64,000 nucleotides of DNA. It comes from Archegozetes longisetosus. Taxonomy: Eukaryota; Arthropoda; Arachnida; Sarcoptiformes; Trhypochthoniidae. Of the stretch, positions 58,810 through 64,000 are shown in pieces. The notes under the pieces are model-generated. The model worked only from the letters and a program-made list of their open reading frames with translations. It was not told the DNA's origin and did not search any database. The stretch's first letter is position 1. Each line of letters opens with the position of its first letter. Location of the stretch: assembly GCA_018873245.2 (NCBI GenBank), contig JAEMBT020000009.1, positions 1,364,001-1,428,000 on the forward strand. Reading direction: 5' to 3'. A program made the position numbers and the translations under genes.

Positions 58810-59331
58810 ATGAAAACACTATTTGTGATCGCAATAGTTGTTGTAGTCTTTGGAGTAACTAATTGTAAGTTATTTATTAGAATAGATATTTTTCAAAATT
58901 GAATTGATTAACTTTAGGAAAGCGATAATTCACTGTTTTTAGCATTCGGTTATACGATTCTTTCCACAAACTATTTCGTATTTGTTAAAAAATGTTAATG
59001 CTCTTAACTTTCAAATCCAGGTCAATTGTTCGGAGATTTCTTCGGCGGTGGTTGGGGTGGCCATGGACGTGATCATAGAGGACCTGGTCGTGGAGGACCT
59101 GGCCGACGCGGTCCGCAGTGTGAGAGCTTGAGAGGAGTCAGTCGGGAACTCGACAGATTTCAGAACGGAATACTTGGATGTCTTGATAGAGCAATCAGTC
59201 GATCACAGAATTCTTCAAACCTTTCAGTACTACAAGAGATCAGAAATAACATCGCTCAGTTGGGCGACAGTGTCCGACAGAGTATCAATTCCGCTTTGAA
59301 TGCGACCACAGCTACAACCTCAGCAGTTTAA
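58810..59331 (+). CDS. Secreted helical protein of the family, copy I
   Basis: Predicted 121-aa protein. Exon 1 is 58810-58864 (MKTLFVIAIVVVVFGVTN) and exon 2 is 59021-59331, phase 1. The mature chain has a Gly-rich start (FGGGWGGHGRDHRGPGRGG), then two Cys and an amphipathic helix region (GVSRELDRFQNGILGCLDRA; VLQEIRNNIAQLGDSVRQSI). The tail is short, ALNATTATTSAV, with a single sequon and no repeats. TATA box GTATATAAGC lies near 58700. It is probably closest to the ancestral layout: Gly-rich, helical, short Thr tail. Confidence 0.83.
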
Positions 59332-60002
59332 TTCAAATCTTTATCTATCTTTTACAGAAGTTAAGATAATCTCAGGAATTTGGCTTTAAAGATAAATAAT
59401 ATGCTTTAGTATGAAATACTATAGATTTAGATTTGTTTATCTAGAAATTAGACTCTAATTAATCTTTCTGCCAGTTGAACGCCTGAAAATTGTTAGCTCT
59501 TTGCTTAAATTAAAACGTATTGCTCAGTGTTTCTGATTTTAATAAAAAAAACAGTATTTTTTCATCTAATTGTGTCAATGATTAATATTTATTCCCTGCG
59601 TAGTTTTATTTATAGCTCTGGGTAGATATTAAATTATAAAGTTTTAAACGACGGTAAATGTTACTGATTCACATATCACTTCTATAGAAATGACATAAAT
59701 TTATATAAAAAATCTATTAAATTAATGCTTAGTCTGCACGATAAAGATACTTTGCTTTAGTATTTAATGCAAGTACTTGTTTCAATCAAGGTCTAAATTG
59801 CTATCGATTTCTGTATTCAATTTATATCTGTTTCCCATAACAAAAGTACTTTAATGATTTTAGGCACTGATAAAAAGATTGTATCAAAAGGATATGAAAA
59901 TACTGTAAGAATATCAAATGTATTTGATAAACAGATAAATGAGTAATTTCTAATCAATTATTACAGAATTCAACAAAGAATGAATCATTACCATATTTGA
60001 AT
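59332..60002. other. Intergenic, no gene seen
   Basis: 3' flank of copy I with AATAAA near 59540; otherwise AT-rich without recognised features. Confidence 0.5.
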
Positions 60003-60655
60003 GCCCCGATAATAAAAAGCCTATCTCTTAAAGCGTTGAAACGAGTAAAACGCGCTTAAAGTTGCGTTTCAAAAATGTTTACAAAAATCAAACTCATTGA
60101 AACTTAAATATGAAATCTATTATTTGTAACGTGTAATTAAACATATTCTATGTCAGATTCATCAGAATAATCTGATTCTTTAGAATTACAATTAAATTGA
60201 GATAAAAAGTCAATATAAAATTTTCTATTTTTTACATCCAAATAGTCTAATATTTAATTAGAATAAGAGGAGTTCTCTTATTTGGCGAGCCATCAGATAA
60301 ATGAATCAATTTATTATTGATTGAATTAAACATTTTAAATCCTAATAAAACACTTGATTAATGCTTTATTGATATAAATAAAAACTAATGCTTTGATGTT
60401 ATGTAGTGATCATCAATATTGTACTGTTCATAATGAACATAACACAAATTGATTGCGCATTCTCTTAAAGTTAGAATTGATTAGCATTCAATTCTATTGT
60501 GATCAAGAGTTTTTTAAACATGATTATTTATAAATTTTTTCCATTGAAACATATATTGAATTTTATTATATGAATAAAGTATGATGTGAGCTCAATGTTT
60601 AAAACAAAATCCGAAAAAGAAGTTAACTCGAGATAGGCTTTTTTATTATCGGGGC
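60003..60655. mobile_element. Short-TIR DNA transposon fragment
   Basis: The ends are inverted copies over about 24 bp (GCCCCGATAATAAAAAGCCT at the left; the same with one more A at the right, inverted). The interior is AT-rich with no transposase recognised. No clear target duplication, so the superfamily is open. Confidence 0.7.
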
Positions 60656-61527
60656 GTTCATTTGCTAAACTGTTTAATCTGCTTTTTTACTTGTAAAACA
60701 ATGTCGTATGACAGCCAACAAGTTTAATAACAATTTGAATATCTCTTTCAATTAGCCATTAAGAACAGCACTGGCATTGTATTTAATGAAATAATTTTTA
60801 AAACTAAATAAATTAGACTCATTTAACTTAAAGCGCAAGCATTCACGAGAACTTACTCGTAAAACTATAAAATATAAACTTTTGCTGTGAAAACATCTGC
60901 GTTATGCAGTTGTCAATTGTGTTTTCGGGAATTAATAGTTAGAATATTTTTTGTTTTTTCAGTTTTTTATTAGATGAACATGAAAACATAGACAAAACCA
61001 CATAAATTCACACATACAATAAGATTGAGAACTAAGGATCGGTTTGTGATATTCTATGTTTGGTCTCTGAGAGCCTACTCCTCGTGAGAAAAACAAAACT
61101 TAGTTCATATAGTTAAATACGATATAGTTTATGTGCTTATTATAATAATATACACGTGATGTGGCATTGAAAAAAATATGTTAAGTGACTTGGTATTAGT
61201 TTGAATGTGTTTTTTACAAAATTCAATAAATTTTACCTTTTATTGAGAAGAGAAACAAATTGTCATTTTCCAACTAACGAATGTAATTCTGCATAAATAA
61301 ATCATTAGTTCTAGGAATTATACGATCATTGATTAAACTGCAGGGTAGATGGCAAAAGAGGATGAAAAAAGAAAAAATTGTTATAAACAAGTGTTTTGTA
61401 GTAATAAATTCTTATGTATACATTAATATGGAGTAAAATTCCATACATCGAAAGGTTGTTTTGAAAGATGTCAACTTTGAAAAAATATAATAATCAGCTT
61501 TTAAAGTAGACTATTTTTCAATCAAGC
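60656..61527. other. Intergenic, no gene seen
   Basis: AT-rich sequence without supported features. Confidence 0.5.
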
Positions 61528-62109
61528 TATAAGATACTGTTTGCATTTGTTCTAGTAGTCATCTTACTCACAAATTGTAAGAGAAGTTGAGAAAAGTATT
61601 TTTGAATGAAAATTTATGCTTTATGTTTTGAGTTTATGTCAAATGGAAACTAAGATTTTCGGGTTGTAACTACGGTTTCAATGTAATACTCAGTTGAATG
61701 GATAGGTTAGAGAAAAAGATACTCTTATTTCTTGATAGGTAGAATAGCTTAACTAAAACTGACTCAAATTAGTACTTAAGTAATTAAGATTTGCAACACA
61801 AAATTGCTTTAAAACTATAAGGAATACTAATCCTTTGAATTCGGTAAAGGCATTCGAGTTCGACCATCACTGTAGCCATTCTTTAATAACCAGTTTTGAT
61901 CCCTAGACTATTTCATACTTTTTGCATATTTGAATAACAAATATTTTGGGAAAAAGTGTATATTTTTCATTATTTACTCGAGATATATCTAAAATTAATT
62001 TTTTTATTAATGGAAGAATTATTGTTGTTTTGTAGTTATTAAAAATGGCATTGCGATTAAACAATTTAATACAGAACTGGAGAAATTAGTCAATTCGTTA
62101 ATTTTCTAA
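61528..62109 (+). pseudogene. Relic of a secreted-family gene lacking its start codon
   Basis: 61528-61576 reads as the family signal-peptide exon without its Met (KILFAFVLVVILLTN, then T|GTAAG at the splice), but the ATG position is TAT. A plausible second exon (62036-62109, after TTTTGTAG) encodes a short helical tail (AIKQFNTELEKLVNSLIF) and a stop. The exon design matches copy I. Lack of a start codon and the tiny product suggest a dead copy. Confidence 0.45.
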
Positions 62110-62677
62110 AGCTTTGAACCTTCAATAAATATATGAAAGATTGATTCTCTCGTCGGATGAAAACTGATTCGATTGTTAGATCTCCATATAATGTTGCAAT
62201 GTGAAAAAGTTGAGTAATTTCTGTGACACACCGCAACGAACTTCTCTAAAACAATGATTGGCAATGACTACTTCAAAACATTACCAATAACTTAGAACTA
62301 TTATCAAACAAAGAAACACCCTATCAATGAAAACAATACCTATTAAGCGATAGGTCATAAGCGAGTCAAATTTTGACAATAGTCCTATCGATCATAACTA
62401 CTAGTCATCCGGATACCCCAATATCTAATCAATTGTAGTTTCAAATATTTTAGTATCTATGCCTAACTAATTATCTCTTGGAGGGTCATCTCTTAGTTAT
62501 AATCAATGTTTTTCCACTCAGTCGTTTGATCCAAGGCTTGGCACGCAAGAAAAATCAATATAAAATCAATATAAAAGCTATTCGCTTGATTTGGTTTAGA
62601 ATAAAGAACACTTTAGAATTAGAACAAATAACTTTTTACTTAATTTTTCTATTTGTGCAAACGATTTCACTACAAAA

Positions 62678-64000
62678 ATGAGATCAATATTAACGTTTTT
62701 ATTATTTTTGACAACTTTCGGTAAGAAAATCTTCGGAGAATATTAATAGAAAAAGTTTGCAAAACTTTTGGTTAATATTGAAATTGTTTGCTTAAACTCC
62801 ATCTGTTTTATTTGCAGAACTCATCATTGGCCAAAATTTCGTATGTAAAGAAGATGGACTTTTCCCGGACCCGAAAGATAAACACCGATTTATCGAATGC
62901 TCGAATGGTAGAGCTTTTCCCTTTGAGTGCGCGGGCGGTACTGTTTTCAATGCAACTGAGAAACAATGCATTATCGACACCGGTATGAAAGAACACATTT
63001 TGAAGATATATAAATTGTGTTTACAATTTATGTTAATCTTTGATTAGATGAAACTGGTTCAACACCAGGTCCATCAGAGAGACCAACTAATTTCACAGCA
63101 ACTGGATTTCCAACTGCTTCGCATGTTATCACTTCTGGAACACCAATCTTTCATACAACTGGTCAGCCAATTTCGTCAGTTAGACCCTCAAACCCACCAA
63201 CAACTGGTCAGCCAATTTCGTCAGTTAGACCCTCAAACCCACCAACAACTGGCTATCCAATTTCATCAGCTGGGCCTTCAAACCCACCAACAACTGGTCA
63301 TCCAATTTCGTCAGTTAGACCCTCAAACCCACCAACAACTGGCTATCCAATTTCATCAGCTGGGCCTTCAAACCCACCAACAACTGGTCATCCAATTTCG
63401 TCAGTTAGACCCTCAAACCCACCAACAACTGGCTATCCAATTTCATCAGCTGGGCCTTCAAACCCACCAACAACTGGTCATCCAATTTCGTCAGTTAGAC
63501 CCTCAAACCCACCAACAACTGGCTATCCAATTTCGTCAGCTAGACCCTCAGACCTACCGACAACTGGTCATCCAATCTCATCAGCAGGGCCTTCAAACCC
63601 ACCAACAACTGGCTATCCGATCTCATCAGCTAGACCCTCAAACCCACCAACAACTGGCTATCCGATCTCATCAGCTAGACCCTCAAACCCACCAACAACT
63701 AGTTATCCAATCTCATCATCTAGACCCTCAAACCCACCAACAACTGGTAACCCAATTTCATCCAGAGGTCCACATAGCGGCTGGGAATATACTAAATTAG
63801 CAATAGAGAATGCATTATTCCATTTGAAAGATTACATGAGGAATGTTATACACGATGCCAACCAATTGATTAGTGATCCGAAAGAAGAACCAATTAGATT
63901 AATAAAGAAATCAATTGATTCTACAATTTTAAACATTGAAGATGTAAGTTATGCAATAAATGGTGCTTTAAAGTTTAGCAAGTTTTATTTTCTTTTTCTC
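62678..64000 (+). CDS. Mucin-like chitin-binding protein (peritrophin type), 3' partial
   Basis: Secreted protein with one chitin-binding CBM14 domain and a long Pro/Thr/Ser tract. Exons are 62678-62720 (signal peptide MRSILTFLLFLTTFG), 62818-62982 and 63048 onward, all phase 1. The CBM14 domain occupies exon 2, with cysteines in VCKEDG, IECSNG, FECAGG and KQCIID and the aromatic/Gly pattern of the family. Exon 3 holds 13 full 15-residue units of the type GYPISSAGPSNPPTT plus a partial one, alternating in pairs (90-bp higher-order repeat), probably O-glycosylated. After residue 265 a non-repetitive helical part follows (GWEYTKLAIENALFHLKDYM). The frame is open to the window end; a consensus donor GTAAGT at 63944 may close exon 3. 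A role in the peritrophic matrix or cuticle lining is likely. The Gln/His-rich frame over the repeats (start 63048) is spurious. Confidence 0.85.

Noticed and set aside
63048-63800. 250-aa Gln/His/Leu-rich open frame starting at ATG 63048
   Set aside because: It is the shifted frame of the chitin-binding protein's Pro/Thr repeat. The exon joins in phase 1 give the PTTGYPISS frame, which continues beyond the repeats.

Overview
This is a strongly AT-rich eukaryotic window with short spliceosomal introns, most of them about 50-220 bases. A gustatory-receptor-like gene, a chitin-binding (peritrophin/CBM14) gene, an Argonaute, many Tc1/mariner-type transposons and a 10-cysteine colipase-fold-like peptide point to an arthropod. 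A compact-genome chelicerate, such as a mite, is my best guess, but the sequence alone does not prove it. Exon coordinates come from splice signals, reading-frame continuity and comparison between copies within the window.

Layout. From 1.5 to 5.2 kb lies a four-exon Argonaute with an unusual N-terminal CCHC zinc knuckle and one homopolymer frameshift. From 5.8 to 10.1 kb lies a gustatory-receptor locus with one nearly complete but frame-broken copy and two relic first exons, one separated from its upstream duplicate by a foldback element. From 11.4 to 14.1 kb are four small genes: two acidic/cysteine-rich proteins, a secreted 10-cysteine peptide and a secreted helical protein.

From 18 to 59 kb the window is dominated by a family of nine small secreted proteins, called copies A-I here. 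Each has a 55-nt signal-peptide exon, a phase-1 intron at a conserved Cys codon, a Gly/Arg/His-rich segment and a C-terminal tract of 9-residue Thr-rich repeats carrying N-glycosylation sequons. Copies B/C and D/E are convergent pairs duplicated as one unit. G, H and I carry an extra amphipathic helical segment. Most copies share a promoter block (CAAGTG followed by a TATA box). Other secreted genes with the same exon design lie at 36.2, 39.1 and 41.9 kb; the last is His/Asp-rich and probably binds metal. A mucin-like chitin-binding protein begins at 62.7 kb and runs to the window end.

Between the genes are many transposable elements. They include DD34D mariner, DD37E and DD38E-type Tc1/mariner relatives (the last with introns in its transposase), hAT-derived pieces, a MULE with a Tc1-like element nested inside it, a tRNA-derived SINE with a 14-bp target duplication, and several foldback elements. 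For two of these, a paralogous empty site is present elsewhere in the window. One clear tRNA-Met(CAT) lies at 43.9 kb.

The best candidate for an undescribed system is the A-I family: a locally expanding, apparently co-regulated set of secreted, sequon-repeat proteins whose copy number and repeat length are changing by inverted-unit duplication and repeat expansion.
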